DNA from: DATLXH01 sp035576005
GTDB lineage: Bacteria; Acidobacteriota; Thermoanaerobaculia; Gp7-AA8
Reading direction: 5' to 3'
DNA length: 54,005 nt
NCBI GenBank assembly: GCA_035576005.1
Contig: DATLXH010000029.1
Location: 1-54,005, forward strand
Position numbers and translations under genes: made by a program. The notes below the pieces were generated by a model. That model made no database searches. It saw only the letters and a list, made by a program, of their open reading frames with translations, and was not told the origin of the DNA. This document shows, one piece after another, positions 45,851-54,005 of this stretch (positions are counted from its first letter, which is position 1; every line of letters begins with the position of its first letter).

Positions 45851-47011
45851 TTACTGGGCTGCGACCGTTGTTGCTTTCTTGATGGTGCCTTTAACAGGCA
45901 GTGTGACCACCGGGTTAATTTTGTCGGTGGTGTAGATCGTGACGGAGCCGTCGATGTCGCCTTCCTTGGCGTTCTTTACAAGCTTGAGGGTGATTTCGAA
46001 CTCGCCCGGCTTCTCCGTTGCTTTCATTTCTGTTGTGAACTGAGCCGGTGCGCTCGATACGGCCTTGGTGACCTGGAAGGCCGAAGCCGCTTTCAGGTCG
46101 TTGGATCGAATGGTGATCGCGCGATTCGCTTCAGGATCGGTTGGTGCAACTTCTCCGAAGTTCACCAGTGAAGGACTCACTGAGATCGACGGACGGACGA
46201 CGCCGGTGACGCTGATGGGGTACTCAGGCTGGTGCTTGGAGTTAGTGACTACACGGATCTTCTCCGCGAGCGGTCCAATCTGTGCGGTAGGTCCACCGAG
46301 TGTGATGTCGAGCTTGTACTGATTCTGACCGGCCCGTCCGGCCTGAACCAGATCGGCGCCTTCGAGCTTGCTGTGAGTGACCTTGACGAACTCTTTGATC
46401 GCTTCAGGAACGACGATGCGAACGATCTCGAAAGGGGTTTCCTCTTCGCTGTACAACTTTACCGACTGCATCTGAACGTCGCCCTGCACAGTGTTGAAGC
46501 GAACGAAGCCAGCCGGGAATGCCTCGACGTACGGCTTGACCAGAGCGTTGATGGTCAACTGTGAAGTCGGTGTATTCGGATCATTGGACTGCACGGTCAC
46601 AGATTTGGAGATCGGGCCGGTGAAGGTTGTCGTGTCGACGGCGGCGCGCACCTTTCCGATTTTTCCCGGCTTGATCACCTTGTCGAAATCCGCAACGGTA
46701 CAGCCGCAACCGGGCTGGACGCTGAGAAGCTCGAGATCGCTCGTACCGGTGTTCTTGATGAGGAACTCGACGTTGAGCTTCTCGCCGCGCGGGACCGTGC
46801 CGAAGTCCTTGAGAGGCTCGACAAGAGTGAGCGTAGGTGAACCTTTTTCGGCCGGGGCCGAGGCCTTTTTAGCCGAGGTGGAAGCCTTCTTGGCGGTGGA
46901 GCTGGCAGCGGCACTCTTCTTTGTCGAAGCCTGCTGGGCAGTCGCCTGTGCCGCGAGGCAGGACAGTGCGACGAGCGACACACCAAGTTTCAAATTCTTC
47001 AGTGAAAACAT
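45851..47011 (-). CDS. Secreted DUF1573 protein
   Basis: A 386-aa exported protein. A signal peptide (1-26) is followed by a lysine/alanine/serine-rich linker (about 27-58, AKKASTSAKKASAPAEK). The DUF1573 domain (about 60-155) has FGTVPRGEKLNVEFLIKNTG and the marker motif PGCGCTVADFD. Two more Ig-like beta-sandwich modules follow (about 160-270 and 275-380). The family is common in Bacteroidetes, Planctomycetes and Acidobacteria; function is unknown, with a structural or scaffold role likely. Divergent from mpl across 265 bp in which I see no other feature. Confidence 0.85.
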   Translation of the reverse strand: MFSLKNLKLGVSLVALSCLAAQATAQQASTKKSAAASSTAKKASTSAKKASAPAEKGSPTLTLVEPLKDFGTVPRGEKLNVEFLIKNTGTSDLELLSVQPGCGCTVADFDKVIKPGKIGKVRAAVDTTTFTGPISKSVTVQSNDPNTPTSQLTINALVKPYVEAFPAGFVRFNTVQGDVQMQSVKLYSEEETPFEIVRIVVPEAIKEFVKVTHSKLEGADLVQAGRAGQNQYKLDITLGGPTAQIGPLAEKIRVVTNSKHQPEYPISVTGVVRPSISVSPSLVNFGEVAPTDPEANRAITIRSNDLKAASAFQVTKAVSSAPAQFTTEMKATEKPGEFEITLKLVKNAKEGDIDGSVTIYTTDKINPVVTLPVKGTIKKATTVAAQ

Positions 47012-47276
47012 CAGGGAATTCCTCCTGTCGGTAAAAGACGGTTTGGACGCTGGTTCGAACGTCAGGGCGCAGATACGCTATTCCATGCGAACAGTGCCGC
47101 CAGCCTGCGTCCTCGCGCTGGCGCCTGTCGGTAAAAAGGCCTCTTCACAAGTCCCGTCACGAGCCCGTCGGGGCGCTCGATTCCCAGAACAAAGCACGAA
47201 AGTTGCTCTGCAAGGCCGTGATCCGGCATCCTTCCGGGGTTACACGAAAATCCACGAAACAAATGAGGCAGAGCGA

Positions 47277-48716
47277 ATGGGTCATGTCAAGGATCTCTCG
47301 AGCGCGAGACGGATTTATCTGATCGGAATCTGTGGTACGGCGATGGCCTCACTGGCCGGGATGCTCAAGAAGCGTGGGTTCGTCGTCGGCGGATCGGATG
47401 AACACGTATACCCCCCGATGTCGACCTATCTCGAACAGCTGGGGATCGATGTTCTCGAGGGGTATACGAAAGAGCATCTCCAGACGTTTCGCCCCGACCT
47501 GGTTGTGGTCGGAAATGTGGCCTCTCCGACGAACGCCGAGGCTGCAGCCACTGTCGAGCTCGACCTTCCTTATACGTCCATGCCCGAGGCGATTTATGCC
47601 CTCTTCATCAAGGAGAAGCATTCGATCGTCGTGAGTGGAACACACGGCAAGACCACGACCACCTCGCTGCTCGCATGGATGCTGGAAGCCGCTGGTCAGG
47701 ACCCCAGCATGATGGTGGGCGGGATTCCCCTGAACTTCAATCAGAACTTCAAGCTCGGTAGTGGTCGTCACTTCGTCATCGAGGGCGACGAGTACAACAC
47801 GGCGTTCTTCGACAAAGGGCCGAAGTTCCTTCACTACCACGCGAACACGCTGATCGTGAACAACATCGAATTTGACCATGCCGATATCTATGCGGATCTG
47901 AACGCGATTCTCGATGCGTTCCGCGCCGGGGTCCGGCAGGTCGCAGCGAGCGATCACATCATCGCCAACGGTGACGACGCGAACGTTGCCACACTTCGGA
48001 ACGATGCGAGAGGTCGCTGGATGACATTCGGTTTCGATCCGAAAGACGACATCGCCGCATCCGACATCGAGTACACGCCGAAGGGAATCCATTTCACCGC
48101 CAGTTGGGAGGGCAAGGAGTGGCATCGTTTCATGACCACGTTGTCAGGCCGTCACAACGTGCTCAACTCGCTCGCTAACATCGCCGCGTGCCGCCTGGCC
48201 GGTGTGGAGGCAGAAGGCATTCAGAAAGGTCTCGGGAGTTTTCTCGGGATCAAGAGGCGGATGGAAGTTCGAGGTGTTGAGCGAGGCGTGACGGTCATCG
48301 ATGATTTCGCGCATCATCCGACTGCCATCGAAACGACACTCAACGGGGCAAGGAAGCTCTATCCCGGTCAGAAGATCTGGGCCCTTTTTGAGCCCCGCTC
48401 GATCACATCGGGGCGGAAAGAATTTGAACAGGGATATATCAAGGCGTTCCGCGAGGCCGACAGAATTGTCATTGGGCCGCACTTTCACAAGGACCGTTAC
48501 CTGAATCGATACGGCCTCGAGCACATGATGTCGATTCCCGCGATTCTCGAGTCGTTGACGGGGGACGGGGTTGCGGCGGAACAGATTGAAGACATCGATG
48601 AGATTGCAAGACGCGTCGGGAAAGAGGCGGGAGACGGCGATGTGGTCGTCGTCATGTCTTCCGGGGCATTCGGTGGGATTCACGAGAAGATCCTGGAGTC
48701 GCTCGCAGGACGGTGA
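47277..48716 (+). CDS. mpl: Murein tripeptide ligase Mpl
   Basis: A 479-aa Mur ligase that joins recycled L-Ala-gamma-D-Glu-mDAP tripeptide to UDP-MurNAc. The N-terminal Rossmann segment is IYLIGICGTAMASLAGMLKKRG, the ATP loop is SGTHGKTTTTSLLAW, and VNNIEFDHADIY plus DDFAHHPTAIETTL match Mpl rather than MurC. The ATG at 47277 gives the correct N terminus (MGHVKDLSSARR); a long upstream frame is antisense to the DUF1573 gene and rejected. Presence of mpl implies peptidoglycan recycling and meso-diaminopimelate in the wall, hence a Gram-negative host. Confidence 0.95.
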   Translation: MGHVKDLSSARRIYLIGICGTAMASLAGMLKKRGFVVGGSDEHVYPPMSTYLEQLGIDVLEGYTKEHLQTFRPDLVVVGNVASPTNAEAAATVELDLPYTSMPEAIYALFIKEKHSIVVSGTHGKTTTTSLLAWMLEAAGQDPSMMVGGIPLNFNQNFKLGSGRHFVIEGDEYNTAFFDKGPKFLHYHANTLIVNNIEFDHADIYADLNAILDAFRAGVRQVAASDHIIANGDDANVATLRNDARGRWMTFGFDPKDDIAASDIEYTPKGIHFTASWEGKEWHRFMTTLSGRHNVLNSLANIAACRLAGVEAEGIQKGLGSFLGIKRRMEVRGVERGVTVIDDFAHHPTAIETTLNGARKLYPGQKIWALFEPRSITSGRKEFEQGYIKAFREADRIVIGPHFHKDRYLNRYGLEHMMSIPAILESLTGDGVAAEQIEDIDEIARRVGKEAGDGDVVVVMSSGAFGGIHEKILESLAGR

Positions 48717-48865
48717 CAGCGACGCGGCGAGTGCTCTGATGCCGGCTCGAACCCTGGCTTTGAGCAGTTGACGCGAGAAATCGTTCGATCTTTGCTATCG
48801 TTGCTGCACTTCCGCTGGAGCTACCTGTATATGGTCCTGTCAGCCGTGAATGGAGGTCGTTGCCT

Positions 48866-50935
48866 GTGGTTCTGAGTCATCACGCCAAGCCTTTGATCGA
48901 GCAGAAGAAATTCGATGACGTCGAAGCGCTCTGGATGAAGAATCTGGAATCCGATTCCAGGGACGTCGAAGATTTCATCGCGGTTGCAAAGCAGCTCCGC
49001 AAATCCGAGGAACGCTCCCGTGCCGACACGCTGCTCGGATTGCTCTCCGATTCTCTAAAACAGAAAGGTGCGTGGCGCGAGCGCCTCCAGGTCCTCAAGG
49101 AAATTGGCCGGCTGGCCAAAAATCCAGCCACGCTCAGGCCTCTTTTCGAAGAGGCTCTCACTGAGGCTTACAAGCATCGGCCGAGCTTCAAGAAAGTCAT
49201 GCAGCATGTGAAGTTTTCGGACGCGGGCAGCAACCCGGTCGAGCGTGCGGAAAAGGCAGAGACGTGGCTCACGTACGACGAAGGTGAGTGCTACTTCATG
49301 GCCGGCCGTGGCGCAGGCAGGGTGATCGAGCTCAACCCCGACCTCGGCGTCTGCAGGGTCGATTTCGAGAAAGACAAACGAGTATCTGTTCCACTCGGCG
49401 CGGCTCACAAATTCCTGATCCCTCTGAAGCCCGGCCACCTTCTTCGCAGAAAACTCGAAGACGAGCAGGCCTTCAAAGCGGACGCCAAGAAGGAGCCGGC
49501 GGAAACGTTCGCGAAGCTTCTTCAGAGTTTTGGCAGGGCGATGTCTGTCGGCGAAGTCAGGGACTCGATGATCGGCGTGGTCCCCGACGAGAAGTGGACG
49601 TCGTGGTGGACTGCCGCCCGCAAGCATCCGCAGATCGTCATCGGTGGCGCGGGCGCGAAAGCAACGTACGCCTGGAATGCGTCGAGCGGCGCAGCTGAGG
49701 CGAGCATCATGAAAGAGTTCGACCGCGCGGATGTGAAGAGCAAACTCGAACTGGCGAAAAAGCATAGCGCGCGCGGGTCCGAGCTTGCTGACTACTTCTC
49801 GTCAAAGCTCGTGAGCGAGGCGTCGAGAATTTCCCGAAGTGATCCGGCGACCGCGTGGGAAGTGTTGACGGTGCTCGAAAAGCTGCCCGGAAAATTCGAG
49901 CGCGCGCTCGATCCGAGCTCATTGCTGAGTGGATCGTCGTCGGGCCGCATGATTGCCTCGATCAAAGAGCGTCAGCTTCGTGAGCGCGCTCTCGAGGATG
50001 TCCGCAAGACGCATCCTGAATGGTTCAAGGTCTACTCCGAGGTGTTTTTCCTCGACGACGACCCGCGCGTACTCTCGCGAATCATCTCCGAGCTGGAGAG
50101 TGGCGGAAAGCTCGAGATCCGCAATCGGCTGGTCGATGAAACACTGAGATATCCCGGACGGCACACACGCGCGTTTTATTGGTACTGCAAGATGCTTCAG
50201 GACTCGGGCGAGATCCCGGAGCGGACCGGCTACCCTCTGATCAATCAGATGCTCGACGCGATAGGGAACGAGGATTTCGGACCACTCCGGGCACGCTTCA
50301 AGGAGTTCTTCGACAAAGGGAATCTCGCGATCAGGATCGTGATGGCGAGCGACAACGAAGAGCAGGCGCGCAAGCTCGTCGAGAGCATCGAGCGTCACGG
50401 CGGGCTCGAAGAATATCGACGGGACGTTCTCAAATCGGCCATCCTCATGAAGCTTCCGCACCTGCGAGAGAAACAGGCGGAGCCACTCTATGCAACTCCT
50501 GAGAAGCTGGCCGAGAAGCGGGCCGAGTTCGAAAGACTCAAGAGTGTTGAGATGCCGGCAAATCTGAAGGCGATTCAGGAAGCTCGCGAGATGGGCGACC
50601 TGCGTGAGAACTTCGAGTACAAGGCAGCCCGGCAACGGCAGGAGTACCTGACAGCTCGCATCACTGAGCTCTCCGGTGAATTGAACCGTGTTCGCGTCCT
50701 GGACCCCGAGGAAGTCGACGCATCCCAGGGGCGGGTAGGAACGAAAATCGTCCTGGTGAACGGTGAGGTCCGCCGTGAGGTCACGATCCTGGGGCCCTGG
50801 GAGTCATCACCCGAACACGGGGTGTACTCCTACCAGTCGGACGCTGGCCATGCTCTGATCGGCAAGCATGCTGGCGACCTGGTGAGCTTCATGGGCAACG
50901 ACTACGAGATCGAGTCGATCAATCGCTGGCGGTAG
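48866..50935 (+). CDS. Giant GreA-domain protein (GreA/GreB elongation factor with long N-terminal extension)
   Basis: A protein of about 689 aa. Residues 1-530 are helical, possibly TPR-like, with a small beta insertion (about 135-200, GECYFMAGRGAGRVIELNPD) that resembles a KOW/Tudor-type fold. Residues 545-689 are a GreA module: coiled coil with the catalytic tip MGDLRENFEYKAARQRQ (D and E of the DLxEN motif kept) and the FKBP-like C-terminal domain (GTKIVLVNGEVRREVTILGP...SYQSDAGHALIGKHAGDLVS). GreA rescues backtracked RNA polymerase; similar long versions occur in Chlamydiae and some other phyla. GTG 48866 with GGAGG nine bases upstream is chosen; TTG 48860 is possible. Confidence 0.88.
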   Translation: MVLSHHAKPLIEQKKFDDVEALWMKNLESDSRDVEDFIAVAKQLRKSEERSRADTLLGLLSDSLKQKGAWRERLQVLKEIGRLAKNPATLRPLFEEALTEAYKHRPSFKKVMQHVKFSDAGSNPVERAEKAETWLTYDEGECYFMAGRGAGRVIELNPDLGVCRVDFEKDKRVSVPLGAAHKFLIPLKPGHLLRRKLEDEQAFKADAKKEPAETFAKLLQSFGRAMSVGEVRDSMIGVVPDEKWTSWWTAARKHPQIVIGGAGAKATYAWNASSGAAEASIMKEFDRADVKSKLELAKKHSARGSELADYFSSKLVSEASRISRSDPATAWEVLTVLEKLPGKFERALDPSSLLSGSSSGRMIASIKERQLRERALEDVRKTHPEWFKVYSEVFFLDDDPRVLSRIISELESGGKLEIRNRLVDETLRYPGRHTRAFYWYCKMLQDSGEIPERTGYPLINQMLDAIGNEDFGPLRARFKEFFDKGNLAIRIVMASDNEEQARKLVESIERHGGLEEYRRDVLKSAILMKLPHLREKQAEPLYATPEKLAEKRAEFERLKSVEMPANLKAIQEAREMGDLRENFEYKAARQRQEYLTARITELSGELNRVRVLDPEEVDASQGRVGTKIVLVNGEVRREVTILGPWESSPEHGVYSYQSDAGHALIGKHAGDLVSFMGNDYEIESINRWR

Positions 50936-50985
50936 CTGCGGTCGAGTTCGGCAACAGTGGGGGAGCACCCATTCACCATTCACAC

Positions 50986-51014
50986 TCAACATTCCGGCAC
51001 CACCGGAATGTTGA
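50986..51014. repeat. Family H small hairpin
   Basis: TCAACATTCCGG and its complement surround a five-base loop; flanking ATTCACACT/AATTGTGAAT extend the pairing imperfectly. Located between the GreA-domain and ferredoxin genes. Confidence 0.65.
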
Positions 51015-51098
51015 ATGCCGAATTGTGAATGTTGAATTGAAGGCCCGATCCTGCGTTAGACTTTCTCTCCCAATTCCCCCTGTGGAGGAAAAAGACCC

Positions 51099-51365
51099 AT
51101 GACGTATGTGATCGCAGAGCCTTGTATCGGAACGAAGGACACCGCGTGCGTCGATGTCTGTCCTGTCGACTGCATTCATCCGCGAAAAGACGAGACCGGG
51201 TACGAGGCTGCAACGATGCTGTACATCGATCCAGAGGTCTGTATCGACTGCGGCGCATGCGAGCCAGCCTGTCCCGTGCAGGCGATTTTTCCTGAGGACC
51301 TGGTGCCGGAAAAATGGCGGGAGTACACCGCGATCAATGCAGACTGGTTCAAGGCCGGGACGTGA
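51099..51365 (+). CDS. fdxA: 7Fe ferredoxin (FdxA type)
   Basis: An 88-aa electron carrier with the pattern C-x7-C-x3-CP for a [3Fe-4S] cluster (CIGTKDTACVDVCP, then VDC) and C-x2-C-x2-C-x3-CP for a [4Fe-4S] cluster (CIDCGACEPACP). A C-terminal tail of about 25 residues (LPEKWREYTAIN-like) is typical of this group. A good ribosome site (GTGGAGG) precedes the ATG. No redox partner gene is adjacent. Confidence 0.93.
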   Translation: MTYVIAEPCIGTKDTACVDVCPVDCIHPRKDETGYEAATMLYIDPEVCIDCGACEPACPVQAIFPEDLVPEKWREYTAINADWFKAGT

Positions 51366-51458
51366 AAATGTTTCTCTCGTGTGATTGCAATCACAGCGGG
51401 ACAGCCCGGTAACGAATACATTCCACCGCACTACAGGCGTTCGCGAGTCGTCGCGGAG

Positions 51459-51482
51459 AAAAGGGCGTAATGCCCTTTTTTT
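51459..51482 (+). terminator. Rho-independent terminator of the ferredoxin gene
   Basis: AAAAGGGC, five-base loop, GCCCTTTT followed by more T: short stem with clear T tract, 93 bp after the ferredoxin stop. Confidence 0.85.
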
Positions 51483-51701
51483 GTTCTTCGAAAATCGGTC
51501 GAGACCCTTGTTACACAGTGTGAGGGATGGTTGCCGCAGCAAGTGGCGTGTTGGGCGTCGCAGCGATCTCCCGAGCTCTGTCTCCTGCCCTCTGCAGGGG
51601 TCTCAATCGATTCTCGAAGAACCGGTCTAACGTCTCTCGCTCCCGGAATCAGAATCCGGAACCTACATCCGAGTTCCGCTGCTCGAGCCGCGCAGCGGCG
51701 T

Positions 51702-52084
51702 CTCCCTCTCCCCGGCGGAGATCGTCTCAAAAGTAAGATTGAAACCATTCGTCATCTGAGAAAACGAAGAAGAAAGCCGGATTGGGCAAAACCCGTCATC
51801 CTGAGGAGCGCTTTTTGCGACGAAGGATCTCTAGTTGCGACGCTGTGCAATCACCATTTGCGTATTTTGAGATCCTTCGTCGCAAAAGCGCTCCTCAGGA
51901 TGACGAACGTTCTCTAAATCTCTCTTTTGAGACGATCTCCGGCGGGGAGAGGGAAGCGAGCGAAGCGAAGCAGGGAGAGGGGCGGGAAAGTCTCGCGACC
52001 CTGAAGGAGAGGGCGAGCTTCATATCTCTCACGCCCCTTCACCCGGTCGCTGACGCGACCACCCTCTCCCCGCCGGGGAGAGGG
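51702..52084. repeat. Family D inverted repeat, interrupted by an insertion
   Basis: Left unit CCCTCTCCCCGGCGG is split from its right half (CCGGCGGGGAGAGGG) by the 220-bp element at 51719-51938. The body continues with GGGAAGCGAGCGAAGCGAAGC and ends in the mirror unit at about 52066-52084. It lies just downstream of the HerA-like gene on the minus strand. The rest of 51366-51701 shows no gene. Confidence 0.85.
51719..51938. mobile_element. Non-autonomous MITE-like element (220 bp)
   Basis: Perfect 15-bp terminal inverted repeats, AGATCGTCTCAAAAG at 51719-51733 and its complement at 51924-51938, are flanked by the 7-bp duplication CCGGCGG (51712-51718 and 51939-51945). Removing the element and one duplicate restores the family D palindrome. 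Inside lies a second inverted repeat with 35/36-base arms (51795-51830 and 51870-51904; GTCATCCTGAGGAGC...). No open frame fits a transposase. Confidence 0.9.
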
Positions 52085-52110
52085 AAAACCGCTCGCTTCG
52101 CGAGCGTTAC

Positions 52111-53631
52111 CTACCGTCCCTTCAACAACCCGAAGATCCCGCGGATCACCTGCGTCGTCACCGTGCGAGCGGCCTGTCTTCCCATCTGTCGGGTCACCGT
52201 GTTGTTGAACACCTGCTCGAGCACTGTCTTCTCTTTCCGCGCAGGCTTAGCGCGCGTTTTCGCAGGTTGCGGCGCTTCTTCTCCTGCACTCGAGGCGATC
52301 TTCTGAGCCAGGATCTCGTGCGCGCTTTCACGGTCTACTGCAGTAGCGTACTTTCTGTTCAGACTCGAAGCTGACACCATTCGGGAGTAAGCGCTCTCAT
52401 CGATGGAAGTCATCGACGATGATGGCGGCAGAATCTGCACGGCACTCGACTCCGTCGGTACACCTTTCGGATTCAGCACTGTTACAAGCGCCTCTCCGAT
52501 GCCGAGGCTGGTTAGTGTCTTATCAATCGAATAGAACTCGCTTTTCGGAAACGTCGAGGCCGCAGCGCGTAGATTTTTGGCATCCTGCGGTGTGAAGGCA
52601 CGCACCGCGTGCTGGATCCTGTTACCGAGCTGGGCGAGTACATCCTCACCGATGTCTTTCGGGGTCTGCGTGATGAAAAAGACTCCGATGCCCTTCGAGC
52701 GGATCAGCCTCGCGACCTGCTCGATGTGTTCAACCAGCGCGGAGGAAGCGTCATCGAACAGCTGATGCGCCTCATCGAAAAAGAAGACCAGTTTAGGTTT
52801 CTCGGGATCGCCGATTTCCGGGAGCGTGTAATAGAACTGTCCCAGCAGCCACATCAGAAACGTCGAGTAGAGGCGAGGCTTGTCCTGAACGTCGGCCAGG
52901 CTGAGGATGTGCACGACTCCGCGACCATTGGCATCCGTCCGCAGCAGGTCATTGATGTCGAGCTCGGGCTCCCCGAAGAATGCTGCGGCCCCCTGCTGCT
53001 CGAGCTCGACCATCTTTCGAACCAGAACGCCGACGGTCTGAGGCGACATGACGCCATACTCCTTGAGCTCGGCTTTCCCTTCATCGGAGAGATACCCGAG
53101 GACGTCGCGCAGATCCTGGAAATCGAGTAGCGGGAGCCGTTGATCGTCGCAATACTTGAACACCATCGCAAGAACGCTCTGCTGCGCTTCCGTCAGATCG
53201 AGTACTTTTCCCAGAAGGATCGGCCCGAACGACGAGATGGTTGCGCGCACCTGGGTGCCATGCGTTCCCGTGAGACTGAGAAACTCGACCGGAAAGGCCT
53301 CAGGGGTGAATGTCCGCCCCATGCTCGCGGCGCGCTCCGTAATTTTTGGAGTGCCAGCCCCGGGAGCTGACATGCCCGCGAGGTCACCTTTCACATCCGC
53401 GAGAAATGTGGGGACACCCTGCCGCGAGAGAGACTCGGCCATCAGCTGCAGCGTCCTGGTCTTCCCGGTGCCGGTCGAGCCTGCGATCAACCCGTGGCGA
53501 TTAAGAACGCTCAACGGGATTTTGATTGGAAGGTTCGGAAAGATTTTTCCCTCGCGAATCGCCACTCCAATCTCCACGCTCGGAACGTCAAACTTATAAG
53601 TGGTCGCGATGGTCTGTTCGAAGTCGGTCAT
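52111..53631 (-). CDS. HerA/DUF853-type ATPase
   Basis: A 506-aa P-loop ATPase of the HerA/FtsK superfamily, YjgR/DUF853 branch. An N-terminal beta-barrel-like segment leads to Walker A GSTGTGKT (LIAGSTGTGKTRTLQ) and VKGDLAGM. Walker B is KLVFFFDEAHQLF, followed by the sensor FITQTPKDIGEDVLAQLGNR. A proline/lysine-rich linker (about 440-470) and a C-terminal stretch with VTRQMGRQAARTVTTQVIRGIFG end the protein. The ATG at 53631 gives the family N terminus. DUF853 proteins are widespread; their task is not established, though HerA relatives move along DNA. Confidence 0.9.
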   Translation of the reverse strand: MTDFEQTIATTYKFDVPSVEIGVAIREGKIFPNLPIKIPLSVLNRHGLIAGSTGTGKTRTLQLMAESLSRQGVPTFLADVKGDLAGMSAPGAGTPKITERAASMGRTFTPEAFPVEFLSLTGTHGTQVRATISSFGPILLGKVLDLTEAQQSVLAMVFKYCDDQRLPLLDFQDLRDVLGYLSDEGKAELKEYGVMSPQTVGVLVRKMVELEQQGAAAFFGEPELDINDLLRTDANGRGVVHILSLADVQDKPRLYSTFLMWLLGQFYYTLPEIGDPEKPKLVFFFDEAHQLFDDASSALVEHIEQVARLIRSKGIGVFFITQTPKDIGEDVLAQLGNRIQHAVRAFTPQDAKNLRAAASTFPKSEFYSIDKTLTSLGIGEALVTVLNPKGVPTESSAVQILPPSSSMTSIDESAYSRMVSASSLNRKYATAVDRESAHEILAQKIASSAGEEAPQPAKTRAKPARKEKTVLEQVFNNTVTRQMGRQAARTVTTQVIRGIFGLLKGR

Positions 53632-53729
53632 GAAAGTGAGCCTATCAGAGGGAGGAGCGGCGACGAAGTCTTTGGCATGCGCGTCAGGCGATGAAGACAC
53701 AGAAAGCGGCAGCTGCGGCTGCCGCACTC

Positions 53730-53913
53730 TAACCCGCATTTCTCACAGACCTTCGCCGCGAGACGACGGATAGCGGCCTGTCTGCTTCGTTGCACAGCAA
53801 TTTCGCTCCTCGACATAGTGTCGACTATGCCTTCGTCGCAAAATCGCCGTGCGCCTCGCATCCAAGCCACTCTCCGCCGTCTCCCGACAAAGGTCTGTGA
53901 GAAATGTGGGCTA
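53730..53913. repeat. Family A palindromic repeat, short form (184 bp)
   Basis: Ends TAACCCGCATTTCTCACAGA and, on the right, GAGAAATGTGGGCTA. The inner 139 bases match 1-139 at 135 positions. Compared with the long form at 45465 it lacks about 110 internal bases, including the family B palindromes, so it is an internal-deletion derivative. Confidence 0.9.
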
Positions 53914-54003
53914 GACCCGTGGCGGCATCACGCTTCGTATTCGAGGTCCATAGAGAATGCCCTTCCCCGCGGAAGAGTGCTCTACCGAATTGACTGGCCG
54001 GAA
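53911..54003 (-). CDS. Possible C-terminal end of a protein (cut by window edge)
   Basis: Thirty codons open to the window edge, reading ...GILYGPRIRSVMPPRV, followed by a TAG stop formed by the last bases of the family A repeat (CTA at 53911-53913). The sequence looks protein-like but I recognise no family; the other frames here are also open, so support is weak. Confidence 0.25.
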   Translation of the reverse strand, partial: FRPVNSVEHSSAGKGILYGPRIRSVMPPRV

Positions 54004-54005
54004 CG

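Noticed and set aside
46491..47276. A 262-codon upstream extension of mpl
   Set aside because: It is antisense to the DUF1573 gene, and the Mpl family N terminus begins at the ATG at 47277.

Overview
The window reads as a GC-rich chromosomal segment of a Gram-negative bacterium. An outer membrane is implied by a TonB-dependent receptor, an OprO/P-type porin and signal-peptide proteins. The TonB receptor with an N-terminal carboxypeptidase-regulatory-like domain, the giant GreA-type protein, the DUF1573 protein and the abundance of palindromic intergenic repeats fit Acidobacteriota best. That assignment is inference from gene style; no rRNA or tRNA gene was seen.

Left third (1-17.3 kb), mostly housekeeping: a frameshifted endonuclease IV gene (nfo) whose start is replaced by a repeat; a sigma/anti-sigma/bactofilin-like membrane protein operon; an orphan ABC ATPase overlapping prmC; an AI-2E-type transporter fused to a degenerate CarH-like B12 domain, followed by a HIT protein and fabI; a second sigma/RskA-type pair; hutU, nth, yidD, mazG and a PAS histidine kinase.

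Middle (17.5-38 kb), a phosphate region: a TonB receptor, a beta-helix-like secreted protein and a CHRD protein; then an OprO/P porin with pstS1, ppx/gppA with a SixA-like phosphatase, a lysine-rich protein next to ppk, and pstS2-pstC-pstA-pstB-phoU-phoB-phoR. Four promoters (TonB receptor, porin, ppk, pstS2) carry 7-bp half-sites of the type CTTTACA repeated with an 11-bp period, the architecture of PhoB/PhoP operators. This suggests one Pho regulon that includes an outer-membrane uptake module. It is the best candidate for a little-described system here.

Right third (38-54 kb): a malonate/methylmalonate-semialdehyde dehydrogenase, a DmpA/BapA-type aminopeptidase and a class III aminotransferase (a plausible beta-amino-acid catabolic set), rpmE, prfA, a PilZ-like protein, a DUF1573 protein, mpl, a 689-aa GreA-domain protein, a 7Fe ferredoxin and a HerA-like ATPase.

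Between genes lie at least eight families of palindromic or inverted repeats. The main one (family A, ends AGCCCGCATTTCTCACAGA) has 58-, 184- and about 300-bp forms and sits at both window edges. A 220-bp element with perfect 15-bp inverted ends and a 7-bp target duplication has inserted inside another palindromic repeat near 51.7 kb.
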